Below are positions 31,146 to 39,189 of a DNA stretch of 64,000 nucleotides, one piece after another. A program made the translations under genes and the position numbers. The stretch lies in assembly GCA_012270585.1 (NCBI GenBank), contig JAAXIB010000079.1, positions 44,553 through 108,552 on the forward strand. The letters are read 5' to 3'. Within the stretch, counting starts at the first letter, position 1. Each line of letters starts with the position of its first letter. This DNA is from Nitrospirales bacterium. GTDB taxonomy: Bacteria; Nitrospirota; Nitrospiria; Nitrospirales; UBA8639. The notes beneath the pieces were generated by a model that worked only from the letters and a program-made list of their open reading frames with translations, had not been told where the DNA came from and made no database searches.

Positions 31146-31943
31146 CTAAGCCTGTCGGACGGTATGCGCCAAGGCGATAAATTCCCGGACCGTGAGCGTT
31201 TCGGCCCGGCGTCGCGGGTCGATACGGGTCCGTTCCAGAGCCCGTCGAATCGCGGGTTCATCCCATCCTTCCTCTCGACAGGAGTTGATCAGGGTTTTGC
31301 GTCGATGCGCAAACGCACCACGGACGACTTTCATGAACACTTCGTCAAACCGGTCATCGACGGGGTTCCGCCCGGCGCGACCCGCCAGACACACCACCGC
31401 CGAGTCCACTTGGGGGACCGGCCGGAAACAGCTCGCCGGCACGACGAACGCCTTGCGGGGCTTCGTATGGTATTGGGTGACCACGGACAGGAGGCCATAG
31501 TCCCGTGAGCCGGGTTCCGCGACCATCCGATCAGCCACTTCGCGTTGCAGCATCAGGACCATCCGGTCGATGCGATCGCGTTCCTCCAGCAATCGGAACA
31601 CCAAGGGCGTGGACACGTAGTACGGTAAATTGGCGATAACGATCGTTCCCCCGGGCAGGGTGTCATAGGGAAACGCCAGGGCATCCCCGTGATGTAATTC
31701 CAGGGCGCCGTGTTGCGCGCAGGTTTGTGCAAGATACTCGACCAGATGCCGATCGATCTCCACGGCAATCACTCTGGAGACGCGTTCACACAACACTTGC
31801 GTGAGGGCGCCCCGTCCGGGTCCGATTTCAAAGACGACGTCTTCCGGACGCAGCGCCGCGACCTTCAGAATCTTCCGGACGATATTGGGATCGATGAGAA
31901 AGTGTTGACCGAGGCGTTTTCGCGGGCGGGGCGGGGCGGGCAT
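31146..31943 (-). CDS. rsmA: RsmA (KsgA), 16S rRNA dimethyladenosine transferase
   Basis: RsmA dimethylates two adjacent adenosines near the 3' end of 16S rRNA. The 265-residue product starts MPAPPRPRKRLGQHFLID, the family hallmark. SAM motif I is VFEIGPGRGALTQVL, and the catalytic motif IV is IANLPYYVSTPLVF. The C-terminal helices include FAHRRKTLINSC. The gap of about 196 bases to ftsK shows no gene. Confidence 0.96.
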   Translation of the reverse strand: MPAPPRPRKRLGQHFLIDPNIVRKILKVAALRPEDVVFEIGPGRGALTQVLCERVSRVIAVEIDRHLVEYLAQTCAQHGALELHHGDALAFPYDTLPGGTIVIANLPYYVSTPLVFRLLEERDRIDRMVLMLQREVADRMVAEPGSRDYGLLSVVTQYHTKPRKAFVVPASCFRPVPQVDSAVVCLAGRAGRNPVDDRFDEVFMKVVRGAFAHRRKTLINSCREEGWDEPAIRRALERTRIDPRRRAETLTVREFIALAHTVRQA

Positions 31944-31944
31944 T

Positions 31945-32040
31945 GTGGATTGCTAATTCATTTTGGATTGCTGATTGCGAATTGCTAAAATCCAAAATTG
32001 GATCCCAAATCAAAAATCCACAATCAAAAATCAGCAATCT
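31945..32040. repeat. AT-rich tandem/inverted short repeat between rsmA and the 109-aa gene
   Basis: The stretch is made of repeated words such as ggattgctaat, gattgctga, aaaatccaaa and caaaaatcc on both strands. It differs from its GC-rich neighbours. It can form a hairpin on either strand and may act as a terminator-like element. It belongs to none of the other families. Confidence 0.6.
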
Positions 32041-32370
32041 CTACTGCTCATCGGGGCCTTGCAGCCCATGGGTTTCAATCTCGTGGGAGAGTTGGTACAG
32101 GTGGCGGAGACACATTTCGATGTCATCACTCAATTCATCGTACATATCGGCTCCGGCAAAGGCCGTTTCCAACCAATCCTTGGACAATCGTTTCCGGTAG
32201 CCGGGACCGAGCTTTTCTCCCACGAGCGTCACGACCTGTTTTTTCCATTTGTAAAACTGTTCTTTTGCCAACACCGCGTTCACGGCCTGCACCAGATGCG
32301 GTTGAATGATTTTGAGTTCGCGGATTTGCTTCGCGATGAATTCCAATGCCTGTTTGGTTTGGTCACTCAT
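32041..32370 (-). CDS. Hypothetical helical protein (109 aa)
   Basis: The product is soluble and mainly helical (EFIAKQIRELKIIQPHLVQA, then KRLSKDWLETAF and a C-terminal acidic helix). There is no signal peptide, membrane segment or recognisable motif, and I do not know the family. It lies between fmt and rsmA on the same strand, so it may be co-transcribed with them. Confidence 0.7.
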   Translation of the reverse strand: MSDQTKQALEFIAKQIRELKIIQPHLVQAVNAVLAKEQFYKWKKQVVTLVGEKLGPGYRKRLSKDWLETAFAGADMYDELSDDIEMCLRHLYQLSHEIETHGLQGPDEQ

Positions 32371-32415
32371 AGAGGATCCTCGACTTTGGCGTCACGTGCT
32401 CACACGAACGCGCCG

Positions 32416-33384
32416 TTACGAAACGCGCCGTTCCGGCTGCGGGCCGAGGGTCTCATGTGCCCGGAGCGCATACCCCTGAAGAAACTGTTCCACGGACATG
32501 CGTTTCTTATTCGCGGGTTGGACTTCCAGCACTTCGATCCTGCCCTCACCCGTCTCGACCCAAAAGGATTTCGGGCCCACGGCCAGGATAGTGCCCGGCC
32601 GTTGCCCGTCGCTCCCGCCCGGACCGCCTTGTACATCGACGCGGCCTTTCCGGATGATCAGGCGATGTTCATGATGAAAGGTGTAGGACCCGGGCCACGG
32701 CGACAGCCCTCGGATCCTGTTGGCAATTTCCGCGGCCGATTGCGTCCAATCGATCACGCCGTCTTCTTTTGTCAGCAACGGTGCGAATGTCGCCCTGGTA
32801 TGATCCTGCGCGCGAGGAACGACCGCCTGCGCGCCTAATCGCGTCAGCGTCTCCACCAGGAGCGCGCCGCCGACCTGCGCCAATCGGGCGCCCAATTCCA
32901 GGGCGGTATCCTTGGGTTCGATCGGGACCGTTTGTTGAAGCAGTACGGCACCCGTATCCATCCCTTCATCCATCAGCATCGTGGTAATCCCGGTTTCCGG
33001 GTCCCCATGAATGAGCGCCCACTGGATCGGGGCGGCTCCCCGGTAGGCGGGTAACAGGGAACCATGAACGTTGACGCAACCCATGGGTGGCAGATCCAGA
33101 ATCGCTTTGGGAAGGATCCGGCCAAACGCCGTCACGGCAATGACGTCCGGTTTCCAATCGGAGAGTTGCCGCAGGAATTCCGGGCTTTTGATCTTTTCGG
33201 GTTGACTCACGGGCAATCCCTTTGCCAACGCCAGTTCTTTTACCGGGCACGGCACCACGGCCTGTCCCCTTCCTTTGGGACGGTCGGGCTGCGTGACCAC
33301 GCCGACGACCTCGTGGTCCGACATATCCAGGGCTTCCAGTGACGGCACCGCAAAGGCGGGCGTTCCCATAAAGACGACACGCAT
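32416..33384 (-). CDS. fmt: Methionyl-tRNA formyltransferase
   Basis: Fmt formylates initiator Met-tRNA using 10-formyl-THF. The 322-residue product begins MRVVFMGTPAFAVPSLEAL and has the formyl-binding block CVNVHGSLLPAYRGAAPIQW, then the family aspartate region TGITTMLMDEGMDTGAVLL. The C-terminal OB-like domain follows. The usual neighbour def is not adjacent. Confidence 0.96.
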   Translation of the reverse strand: MRVVFMGTPAFAVPSLEALDMSDHEVVGVVTQPDRPKGRGQAVVPCPVKELALAKGLPVSQPEKIKSPEFLRQLSDWKPDVIAVTAFGRILPKAILDLPPMGCVNVHGSLLPAYRGAAPIQWALIHGDPETGITTMLMDEGMDTGAVLLQQTVPIEPKDTALELGARLAQVGGALLVETLTRLGAQAVVPRAQDHTRATFAPLLTKEDGVIDWTQSAAEIANRIRGLSPWPGSYTFHHEHRLIIRKGRVDVQGGPGGSDGQRPGTILAVGPKSFWVETGEGRIEVLEVQPANKKRMSVEQFLQGYALRAHETLGPQPERRVS

Positions 33385-33674
33385 GCCGTTTCCTTACCAT
33401 CCCCCCTGCCGTCACGCAACTGCTCTTTATCGTTCTATCGCCATAGCATGAGGCTCTCTATTGGATTTATGTTTGTCGAGTAAGGAGACCTCGTCTGTGC
33501 AGAGGTTGGATAACGTCCAAGCAAGACGAACGTTTGCTCCACTGCACCAAGCTGTGATATGAATTATTTCTGATTTTCTCTTTCCGTCATTCATCCGCCA
33601 CCGAATTGATAACGAATAAGGAGGATGGGTGCTATGCTCATAATCGCTGAACGAACCCCACGAAACAAGACGCC

Positions 33675-33992
33675 ATGACCTCGCTTGCATTCGATACCCT
33701 CAAGGCCGTGAAGGCACTCAGGGATGCCGGGTTCGAGGAAACCCAGGCCGAAGCCGTCGTCGCCACGGTCGGCGAGGCCTTGGGGGGAAGCGTCGCCACC
33801 AAGACGGACATCGCCGATACGCGGAGCGACCTTGAAAAAGCCATCGCCGATTTGCGCCATGACCTTGAGAAAGTCGGGGCGAGGCTACGTGCCGACATGG
33901 CGACCGAGTTCAAGAACCTCTACCGACACCTCCGGATCATGGCGGCCGGGATCGTCGGCCTCACGGTCGCACTGGTCAAGCTGATTCCGTGA
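33675..33992 (+). CDS. DUF1640/CCDC90-like coiled-coil membrane protein, copy 2
   Basis: The 105-residue product shares its beginning with the gene at 20604 (SLAFDTLKAVKALRDAGFEE against SFAFDTHAAIKALTQAGFEE) and the block VATKTDI. A longer coiled coil (DLEKAIADLRHDLEKVGARL) precedes the C-terminal membrane helix IMAAGIVGLTVALVKLIP. It is a paralogue of copy 1 with an extra heptad segment. It lies 54 bases before yebC. Upstream, 33385-33674 has no supported gene. Confidence 0.75.
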   Translation: MTSLAFDTLKAVKALRDAGFEETQAEAVVATVGEALGGSVATKTDIADTRSDLEKAIADLRHDLEKVGARLRADMATEFKNLYRHLRIMAAGIVGLTVALVKLIP

Positions 33993-34046
33993 CTGCCACC
34001 ACGGGACACAACGATTTCTCCACGTTTTGCATAAGGAAACGACGGC

Positions 34047-34802
34047 ATGGGCGGTCATAGTCATTGGTCCACGATCAAACGCCATAAAGCAGGGGTCGAT
34101 GCCAAACGCGGAAAAATCTTCACCAAACTGATCCGCGAAATGACCGTGGCGGCCCGCGTGGGTGGGGGAGATGCCGATGCGAACCCAACCCTGCGCACCT
34201 GCATTGCCAAGGCAAAAGAAGCCAACATGCCGGCCGATACCATCAAACGCGCCATCCAGCGTGGCACAGGGGAACTGCCTGGCGTCAACTACGAGGAATT
34301 CACCCTCGAAGGCTATGGGCCCGGTGGAACCGGGATACTCCTCGAGATCATGACGGATAACCGGAACCGCACGGTGTCAGAAATTCGCAGCATGCTGGGG
34401 AAAAATCATGGGACCATGGCCGAAGCCGGAGCGGTCGCGTGGCAGTTTCACAAGAAAGGGCTCCTGGTCACGGATGAGCCGTCGATCGATGAAGACCAAT
34501 TATTGAGTATCGTCCTGGAAGCCGGGGCGGAAGACGTCAAACAGGCCGGCAACAGCTTTGAAATCACCACGGACATCTCCGAGTTCGAAGCGGTCAGGGC
34601 GGCCCTGCAACAGGCCGGCATTCACACGTCGGTGGCGGAAATGACCTATCTTTCCGTCAATCAAGTCCGTCTCGAAGAAAAACCAGCCGAGCAAATGTTA
34701 AGATTGATGGAAATCCTGGACGACCATGACGACGTCCAAAAAGTGCATGCCAACTTCGACATTCCGGATGAGGTCATGGAAAAAGTCGCGGCATCCGGCT
34801 GA
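34047..34802 (+). CDS. yebC: YebC/PmpR family protein
   Basis: YebC-type proteins act as transcriptional regulators or as translation factors relieving ribosome stalling at prolines. The 251-residue product starts MGGHSHWSTIKRHKAGVDAK, the strict family signature, and includes the block GYGPGGTGILLEIMTDNRNR. Length is normal. It is followed 33 bases later by ruvA; ruvC, often between them, is not present here. Confidence 0.95.
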   Translation: MGGHSHWSTIKRHKAGVDAKRGKIFTKLIREMTVAARVGGGDADANPTLRTCIAKAKEANMPADTIKRAIQRGTGELPGVNYEEFTLEGYGPGGTGILLEIMTDNRNRTVSEIRSMLGKNHGTMAEAGAVAWQFHKKGLLVTDEPSIDEDQLLSIVLEAGAEDVKQAGNSFEITTDISEFEAVRAALQQAGIHTSVAEMTYLSVNQVRLEEKPAEQMLRLMEILDDHDDVQKVHANFDIPDEVMEKVAASG

Positions 34803-34835
34803 GGTTCGCTCACCCCTCTCACGTGACACCGCTTC

Positions 34836-35441
34836 ATGATTGCCAACCTGACGGGAATCCTGGCGGCCAAAGATCCTTCACGGCTCGTTCTCGACGTCAA
34901 CGGCGTGGGCTATGAAGTATTCATCCCGCTCAGCACCTATTTCGCCCTCCCCGACCTGCGCGCCCCCCTGACGCTGCACGTCTTCACCCACCTGCGTGAA
35001 GATTCCATTCAATTATTCGGGTTTCTGACGCCCGATGAAAAAACGGCCTTTACCCTGCTGACCAAAATTTCCGGCGTGGGTGGGAAACTGGCCCTGAGCG
35101 TGTTGTCCGCCTTGAAGATTGCCGACCTGCGGGAGGCCATTCTCGCCAACGACGTGGAAAAACTCGCGTCGGTTCCGGGCATCGGGAAAAAATCCGCGGG
35201 TCGCATTGCCCTGGAACTCAAGGATACGATCGCCTGTCTCGGGGATGGAACGCCGGAAGCACGCGCCGCACCGGCGTCGGTTGACGCCCCCCGGGAGGAT
35301 GCCCTGTCGGCACTGGTCAACCTGGGATACAGGCATCGCGACGTAAAAAACGCCCTCGACCAGGTGAGCCGAACGAGCCCTGCCCCCACGTCACTCGACG
35401 AGCTGATCCGGGAAAGCTTGAAACTTCTCTCGAAACATTAG
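34836..35441 (+). CDS. ruvA: Holliday junction DNA helicase subunit RuvA
   Basis: RuvA binds Holliday junctions and loads the RuvB motor. The 201-residue product has the N-terminal OB domain (MIANLTGILAAKDPSRLVLD), the helix-hairpin-helix region (LLTKISGVGGKLALSVLSAL and LASVPGIGKKSAGRIALEL), and the C-terminal RuvB-binding domain (ALVNLGYRHRDVKNALDQV). ruvB and ruvC are not in the immediate neighbourhood. Confidence 0.96.
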   Translation: MIANLTGILAAKDPSRLVLDVNGVGYEVFIPLSTYFALPDLRAPLTLHVFTHLREDSIQLFGFLTPDEKTAFTLLTKISGVGGKLALSVLSALKIADLREAILANDVEKLASVPGIGKKSAGRIALELKDTIACLGDGTPEARAAPASVDAPREDALSALVNLGYRHRDVKNALDQVSRTSPAPTSLDELIRESLKLLSKH

Positions 35442-35486
35442 TCCGTTGCTTGAAGAGGAGAGTGGCGTCCGCTCCGGCAGATTCTT

Positions 35487-35560
35487 CATCACTCCCCCCT
35501 TGAGGGGGAGTCGGCAAGACAAGGGCGCAAGCCCGCCGGCGCGCCGGTGGGAGGCATACG
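35487..35560. repeat. Repeat family B copy downstream of ruvA
   Basis: It contains the palindrome CTCCCCCTTGAGGGGGAG and a second one, CCGCCGGCGCGCCGGTGGG. The order is the same as in the copy at 24545-24645. Confidence 0.7.
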
Positions 35561-35598
35561 ATGCGGCTGCTACAAATATAAAGAGGGCATGGGAAGGG

Positions 35599-35781
35599 TT
35601 ACAGCGTTTCCCGGATTTTTGCCCCTTGATAGCCGTTTCGCACCACTCGATAGAAAAACCTGAGCACGTCCACCAAATCAAACCAAAATCCGCAATTGAG
35701 GCACCTGGCGTAGAGGTGTTTGGTCATGGTGGTATAATGCCGTTCCACCATCATCAGCCCCTGACACTTGAGACATTCCAT
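35599..35781 (-). CDS. Small zinc-ribbon protein (60 aa)
   Basis: The product has two CxxC pairs (CLKC at residues 3-6 and CLNC at 27-30) separated by a strand-rich loop. A helix follows (VDVLRFFYRVVRNGY). This is the layout of a small zinc ribbon, possibly nucleic-acid binding. Its partner and function are not evident. It follows the FG-GAP lipoprotein gene on the same strand. Confidence 0.6.
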   Translation of the reverse strand: MECLKCQGLMMVERHYTTMTKHLYARCLNCGFWFDLVDVLRFFYRVVRNGYQGAKIRETL

Positions 35782-35834
35782 GATATTTCTTTGGGTGTTA
35801 CCGCCGTCTTTCTCCCATTCCCCGGTTCTCCCGG

Positions 35835-36989
35835 TTAGGTGGCGGTCGACTCCTTGACCTGTTCTCTGAATTTTAACCCATGATGCAGAAAAATCGATAC
35901 ACTATTTTCCGCGTTGTTGACAACCGCCAGACCGGATTCTTCGTCCCGACCCTCGGCGACGGTCAGCGTGGTCAGAGCAAACGGCCCACGGGGCGTTCGA
36001 TAGTGACGCGGGGGATAATGAAAGGAACCGTCGCCTTTCCCGAACAGGACCGAGATACTGCCCGATTGAATGTTCACGACCGCCGCGTCCGAAATATCGT
36101 CTCCGTCAAAATCCTGGGCCAAGCCGTGATTGGGACCGGCATCGCCGCCTGAATCGATGCCGTCCTGAAAGGTGCCGTCACCGTTTCCCAAGAAGACGGT
36201 GATGGTGTTCATTTGCCCGTTCACTACCAGAAGATCCCACACGCCATCATTGTTGAAGTCGGCACAGGAGACGGATAAGGGCCGCTTGCCCGTCCGGTAA
36301 TCGGTGGGCAGCAGAAAGGTGCCGTCTCCCTGGCCCAACCAGATCGAGACGGCGTTGCTCATCGGCCCGCCGTTCGTGACCGCCAGATCCAGGTTCCCGT
36401 CCTGATTGAAATCCGCAGTGGTCACCGAGGTGGGAGTATCCCCGTATTCATAGAGCGGTCCGATCCGAAATTTCCCGTTCCCGTTTCCGAACAACAGTTG
36501 CAGCTTGTCGTTGCGCAGGGCCACTACCAAATCCAGGTGCCGGTCACTGTTGAAATCACCACTGGCGATGGAGACCGGCGTCCGGTGGACGGGATACAGC
36601 CCATCTTTCTCGAAGGTCCCGCCCGCCTGCCCCTTGAAAATGGCGACTTGATTGCTCCCGGAACACGCGATGGCCAGGTCCTCATGCCGGTCGCCGTTGA
36701 AGTCCAGGACGGCCAGGTTCCGTGGTTCCTTGCAGACGCGAATGGATTTTTGCGCCTGGAAGCTCCCATCCCCGTTTCCAAACAGGAGAGACAACGTGTT
36801 CGCCGAGATGTTGCTGGTCACCAGGTCCGAAAAGCCGTCCTGGTTGAAGTCCCCGGCTTTCACGGCGGTCGGGTTTTTCCCGACTTCATAACTGGCAAAG
36901 AGATAAAGCAGGTCCGGGGGCACGTAGGGATCTTTGGGCGAGCACCCGGGCAGGAGCAGTAGCCCGCACAGCGTGAGGACACGCAGCAT
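35835..36989 (-). CDS. FG-GAP/VCBS repeat lipoprotein (beta-propeller)
   Basis: From the ATG at 36989 the product is 384 residues; an in-frame ATG at 37010 adds seven. It has a lipoprotein signal (LRVLTLCGLLLLPGC), with the lipid-carrying cysteine in LPGC. At least six repeats carry the calcium-loop pattern DFNxDxxxDL (DFNQDGFSDL, DFNGDRHEDL, DFNSDRHLDL, DFNQDGNLDL, DFNNDGVWDL, DFDGDDISDA), each followed by LFGNGDGSF-like strands. A seven-bladed propeller is likely. The location is probably the outer-membrane or periplasmic face. Function is unknown; such repeats often mediate binding to polymers or partner proteins. Confidence 0.85.
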   Translation of the reverse strand: MLRVLTLCGLLLLPGCSPKDPYVPPDLLYLFASYEVGKNPTAVKAGDFNQDGFSDLVTSNISANTLSLLFGNGDGSFQAQKSIRVCKEPRNLAVLDFNGDRHEDLAIACSGSNQVAIFKGQAGGTFEKDGLYPVHRTPVSIASGDFNSDRHLDLVVALRNDKLQLLFGNGNGKFRIGPLYEYGDTPTSVTTADFNQDGNLDLAVTNGGPMSNAVSIWLGQGDGTFLLPTDYRTGKRPLSVSCADFNNDGVWDLLVVNGQMNTITVFLGNGDGTFQDGIDSGGDAGPNHGLAQDFDGDDISDAAVVNIQSGSISVLFGKGDGSFHYPPRHYRTPRGPFALTTLTVAEGRDEESGLAVVNNAENSVSIFLHHGLKFREQVKESTAT

Positions 36990-37283
36990 ACAGCCTGCCA
37001 CCAAAGACATTTCAGCACCCCCCCATCGGAACCGGGCTCATGTGCCCGGGAGCATCATCGGCTCCACATAAAAAAACATAGTATACGAGCTTTCGACTAA
37101 GCGATACAACGGGTTATGCAGAAGGTCCTGCGAATCCTCGGGATATTTTTCTGGAATTTCCGCTTGGTGCGCGCGTGATTTTCTCGGGATTTTCTTTGAA
37201 TCCTGCAATTTCCCGATGAAACGACTGGAAGAGTTTCAGGAAAATGTGCTATAGATTTTCTCTTTGGAAGGAGGAGGTTGCTA

Positions 37284-37610
37284 ATGTCGGAAACAAATTC
37301 GGGTAAAGTGAAAATCGAACTCACCATGTACGGGGTCGCCGAGATCCTGAAATGGTGCGTGGACAAAAATAACGGCCGGATCCCGAACGTGGATACCGAG
37401 GGCTTTAAACAAATGCAGGCCGCGCTGGCCGACAAACCGGAAAAAGGGGATTATTTTACCTTTGATAAATTCTGGAAGAGGTCGAAGGTGTTCGAGTTTA
37501 CGAAGGAAGAGGTCGCGACCATCGATCGGTGCTTGTACGACATTCCCAACTTCGAGGGCAAACAGTTGCCTCAAATCCGCTACAAGTTCTGGCCCGCCCA
37601 AGCCGACTGA
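37284..37610 (+). CDS. Hypothetical protein (108 aa)
   Basis: The ATG at 37284 is preceded by GGAGGAGG at good spacing. The product is soluble and acidic (KIELTMYGVAEILKWCVDKN, then KGDYFTFDKFWKRSKVFEF). There are no motifs that I recognise and no signal peptide. The upstream gap from 36990 is AT-rich and may hold its promoter. It is a probable real gene on the basis of its strong ribosome-binding site and codon pattern. Confidence 0.7.
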   Translation: MSETNSGKVKIELTMYGVAEILKWCVDKNNGRIPNVDTEGFKQMQAALADKPEKGDYFTFDKFWKRSKVFEFTKEEVATIDRCLYDIPNFEGKQLPQIRYKFWPAQAD

Positions 37611-37864
37611 GTCCCGTCGTTCTTTCGATTGACGTGAAGACCGGCAAGCACCCCGCTAGCGGGACATCGTGAAGAATGGTAGTGATTGATCAGTATAGCA
37701 GCAAGGTCGTCACGACTGAATAAGGAAACATCTTTTGCCGCCAACCTGGAGAAGTCCGCGACAGCGTGCGGGTTGCCGCAACAACAAGACCGGTCTGGTG
37801 CGGACTCTTGACACAACTCCGGCGCCGTTTTAGCCTCAGTTGAACTTAGCTTTACGAGGATCCA

Positions 37865-38119
37865 ATGAAAGTCAACATGCACGAAGCCAAATCGCAGCTT
37901 TCGAAGCTGGGCAAACTGGCATGGGAAGGTGAAGAAATCGTGATTGCCAAGGCGGGTGAACCTTACCTGCGGCTTGAGCCGTATCGCAAGCCGAAAACCA
38001 AGCGCAAATCAGGTGTGTTGAAAGGGCAGATCTGGATCGCTCCGGACTTTGACGAGACGCCGCAGGAAGTGATCGATTCGTTCTGGGACTCGAAGATCTT
38101 CCCGGATGAAGACGAATAG
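37865..38119 (+). CDS. Phd/YefM-type antitoxin, apparently orphan
   Basis: The 84-residue product begins MKVNMHEAKSQLSKLGKLAW, followed by GEEIVIAKAGEPYLRLEPY, the Phd/YefM N-terminal DNA-binding fold. The C-terminal toxin-neutralising part (DFDETPQEVIDSFWDSKIF) is acidic, as in VapB-like partners of PIN toxins. No intact toxin follows. The 149 bases after the stop hold only a possible PIN remnant (see findings). Confidence 0.85.
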   Translation: MKVNMHEAKSQLSKLGKLAWEGEEIVIAKAGEPYLRLEPYRKPKTKRKSGVLKGQIWIAPDFDETPQEVIDSFWDSKIFPDEDE

Positions 38120-38236
38120 CGGCACGCTTACCACTTCACACTCAAACTTCCGCCGAAAACACATTCGTCCAGCAGACTACGGCCGAATGCTGATAGAACC
38201 GACGTTGTGTTGCATTATCATATGGTCATCCGTAAA

Positions 38237-38256
38237 ATGTACATCTTAATGTACAT
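38237..38256 (+). promoter_or_regulatory. Predicted Phd/YefM operator (paired ATGTACAT palindromes)
   Basis: Two copies of the self-complementary 8-mer ATGTACAT (38237-38244 and 38249-38256) are separated by CTTA, 12 bases before the phd start. YefM and Phd proteins bind palindromes with the core TGTACA, so autoregulation of the pair is likely. Confidence 0.75.
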
Positions 38257-38268
38257 AGTGAGGGAGCC

Positions 38269-38550
38269 ATGACTGAACGATACTCAATCGCCGAAGCCCG
38301 ACGTAATCTACCGAGACTGGTTCATGAGGCAGAACGCGGCAAGGCTGTGGTGTTGACCCGTCGTGGGGAGTCGGTTGCGATGCTTATCAGCCGCCGTCGC
38401 TTTGAGCAACTTGCTTCCAACTATTCAGGTTTTGCGGAAGCGTATCGAACGTTTGCGGAAAGCGTCGACCTGACGAAGCTCAATCTCGATCCCGACCAGT
38501 TATTCGCAGGAGTTCGCACAGATACGCCGGGACGTGACATTAAGTTGTGA
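38269..38550 (+). CDS. Phd/YefM-type antitoxin of the phd/vapC pair
   Basis: The 93-residue product begins MTERYSIAEARRNLPRLVHE, then KAVVLTRRGESVAMLISRRR, the Phd/YefM fold. The C-terminal part (YRTFAESVDLTKLNLDPDQL) should wrap the toxin. Its stop overlaps the toxin GTG start by four bases. It probably represses its own promoter through the palindromes just upstream. Confidence 0.88.
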   Translation: MTERYSIAEARRNLPRLVHEAERGKAVVLTRRGESVAMLISRRRFEQLASNYSGFAEAYRTFAESVDLTKLNLDPDQLFAGVRTDTPGRDIKL

Positions 38551-38963
38551 TCGCAAAGTACCTGCTAGATACGAACGTCATCTCAGAACCTCTACGACCG
38601 CATCCGGCTTCCGGCATTCTACGCCGGTTGCGCGAGCATGATGGTGAGATGGCCATTCCGGCCCCGGTTTGGCACGAGTTGCGGTTCGGATGCGCCCGCC
38701 TTACGCAGTCGCGACGCAGGGAGGTGATCCAACGCTATATCGAGGACGTGGTCTTGGCGAGTTTTCCCGTGCTGGACTACAACCAGGAGGCCGCAGATTG
38801 GCACGCCCTAGAACGCGCGCGGTTGGAGGCCGTCGGGAAGACGCCGCCGTTCATCGACGGGCAGATCGCTGCAATTGCCTATGTCAATGAACTGATCCTT
38901 GTCACGTCGAACCCGGCTGACTTCCGGACGTTCAAGGGATTACAAGTTCGAAGCTGGTCCTGA
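38547..38963 (+). CDS. vapC: VapC-type PIN-domain ribonuclease toxin
   Basis: The 138-residue product starts at GTG. PIN acidic residues are visible: LLDTNVISE near the start, WHELRFG in the middle, and FIDGQIAAIAYVN with TSNPADF near the end. The length is normal and the module looks intact. These toxins cleave tRNAs or rRNA when the antitoxin is degraded. Confidence 0.92.
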   Translation: MIAKYLLDTNVISEPLRPHPASGILRRLREHDGEMAIPAPVWHELRFGCARLTQSRRREVIQRYIEDVVLASFPVLDYNQEAADWHALERARLEAVGKTPPFIDGQIAAIAYVNELILVTSNPADFRTFKGLQVRSWS

Positions 38964-39189
38964 TATCGAGATGATTCTCTTGGACCTACCCCCATAGTTC
39001 AGGTTCAATCCCGCTGTCTGGTTTGGCTCGCATCGCCGGAGGGCGATATGGCCACCCAAAACCATTTTGTTTGAACAACTCACTCACAACAATCCGATGA
39101 AGCGTAGTGCGGCGATCAGAGACTGATCGTCAGATCTGCCAACGTCTTTCTATACGCCTCCCTGCGTTGAAGCACCGCACCGAATGCAG

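Noticed and set aside
33427..33690. Minus-strand frame upstream of fmt (87 aa)
   Set aside because: It overlaps the start of the DUF1640-like gene and shows no family pattern or ribosome-binding site.
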